Assembly: GCA_903919075.1 (NCBI GenBank)
Contig: CAIXGR010000049.1
Span: 1-35,602, forward strand
Direction: 5' to 3'
Length of the DNA: 35,602 bases
Source: an uncultured Bacteroidota bacterium
GTDB taxonomy: Bacteria > Bacteroidota > Bacteroidia > Chitinophagales > LD1
The notes under the pieces were generated by a model. That model was given only the letters and a program-made list of their open reading frames with translations, was not told the origin of the DNA and made no database searches. The first letter of the stretch is position 1, and each line of letters starts with the position of its first letter. Shown here in pieces: positions 34,803 to 35,602 of this stretch. Position numbers and translations under genes: made by a program.

Positions 34803-35195
34803 ACCGGTGGATAATATTTGTGACTAAGTTATAGATAAAAGTGGAAAGGTGTGCCTGTGGTTTATATTTATATATTTTGATATATGATAAAAGAGCAATT
34901 AGTTTGCAAAACCTGATATGTTGAATTGTGATATTACTTTTTACGTAACGCATATATTAAAGCCATTTTTAAATATGCCTAAGTAATGGATTTAAGATAC
35001 ATTTGGTTTGGAAAACTAAAATAAGTGGTAGTATCTATGCTAAATAATTGATTTTTAATATTTTACAATATTCATTGCTTTAAATGATTTGAATTTTAAG
35101 ATTTTTTTTGATGTTCAGTAAAAATAAATATTGCTTTTTATTTTTTTGTAGTTCGAAGTAATTGTTAACTTTACTGCCGTATAAATTTTAAAAAG
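34803..35195. other. 393-bp AT-rich divergent intergenic region
   Basis: This gap lies between the leftward kinase and the rightward truncated gene. It is strongly AT-rich, with several near-palindromic TATATA stretches near 34868-34888, but no clear hairpin, RNA gene or ORF was found. A promoter for the rightward gene is proposed near its right end; none was evident for the kinase. Confidence 0.5.
35145..35173 (+). promoter_or_regulatory. Possible promoter of the truncated right-edge gene
   Basis: TTTG (35145-35148) is followed after 17 nt by TAACTTTA (35166-35173), one mismatch from TAnnTTTG. The ATG lies 22 nt further on. Confidence 0.35.
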
Positions 35196-35602
35196 ATGTT
35201 TGCTTTAGGCACAAAAAATAAAAAATCGTATAGTAAGTCAATCTTGCTAACGGCTATTTATGCCATGCATCTTTTATGCTTTCAGGTATTGATGGCGGCC
35301 CCTGGTAATTGCAACGTAGAGGGTAATAACAGTTTTAAACCTCTTTTTGTTGTTACACACGCACATTCTCAGCAAGTGCCAATTTCGCATAAGTCAAAGC
35401 ATCCTGCGGTTACTTATTATGCTATGCTTATAAAGCAGGGAAGTGCAGCTATGCATTCGCAAACTGAAGGCCCTGCCATTTTTACACATACTATAAAGAT
35501 AGCTAAGCTGCAAATTATAAGTACACAGCGTTTTGTTCATTTACCACAGATAGCTAACCACCCTAGCGATGTTCATTACGAACTTTATCGATTAGCCGGG
35601 GC
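35196..35602 (+). CDS. Secreted protein, cut by window end
   Basis: The frame opens at ATG 35196 and runs to the last base without a stop, giving 135 visible residues. A basic start (TKNKKSYSK) and a hydrophobic segment (SILLTAIYAMHLLCFQVLMA) ending in AAP look like a long signal peptide. The remainder has no domain that I recognise, and may precede a larger T9SS cargo or surface protein; that is speculation. Histidines are frequent in the visible part. Confidence 0.6.
   Translation, partial: MFALGTKNKKSYSKSILLTAIYAMHLLCFQVLMAAPGNCNVEGNNSFKPLFVVTHAHSQQVPISHKSKHPAVTYYAMLIKQGSAAMHSQTEGPAIFTHTIKIAKLQIISTQRFVHLPQIANHPSDVHYELYRLAG

Overview
The window comes from an AT-rich member of the phylum Bacteroidota, probably near Chitinophagales/Sphingobacteriales (the order is inferred, not shown). 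The evidence is several secreted proteins ending in type IX secretion (T9SS) type A C-terminal sorting domains, SprB, DUF7948/SBBP and DUF2341 surface domains, a TonB-dependent receptor with a carboxypeptidase-regulatory-like N-terminal domain, a DUF5686 outer-membrane protein, and promoter elements matching the Bacteroidota -7 consensus TAnnTTTG. No tRNA, rRNA, CRISPR array, complete IS element or phage gene was seen.

Region 1 (1-15.2 kb) is dominated by surface proteins. A large DUF7948/SBBP/Ig-like protein runs leftward off the window edge. After a 937-bp gap without a convincing gene, a 2444-residue adhesin-like T9SS cargo carries a tandem array of three complete 420-residue units plus a partial fourth. 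Then come a small DUF1761 membrane protein and a convergent 886-residue T9SS-secreted protein with SprB repeats, an FN3-like domain and a tandem phospholipase-D (two HKD motifs) module.

Region 2 (15.4-24 kb) is mostly housekeeping: a DUF5686 outer-membrane protein; a strong bidirectional terminator; a leftward pair of uridine phosphorylase and DMT-type permease; then a rightward run of an enolase-superfamily dipeptide epimerase, an RluA-type pseudouridine synthase and a DUF885 lipoprotein with an HExxxGH metal motif.

Region 3 (23.7-31.5 kb) returns to the cell surface. A leftward TonB-dependent receptor is followed by a small cysteine-rich lipoprotein. Divergent from it are three adjacent T9SS cargo genes sharing a homologous N-terminal module; the first also carries what looks like a C2 domain. 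They are followed by a DUF1571 protein with a LysM-like insertion.

Region 4 (31.5-35.6 kb) holds a leftward pyrR-pyrB pyrimidine pair behind a near-leaderless promoter, an unrecognised 205-209 residue protein, and a PhoR-like sensor histidine kinase that appears to start with TTG and has no response regulator beside it. A rightward secreted protein is cut by the window end.

The most unusual content is among the secreted proteins: the exported PLD protein, the C2-bearing member of the tandem paralog cluster, and the 420-residue tandem repeats whose differences are largely synonymous. No mobile or defence system is evident.
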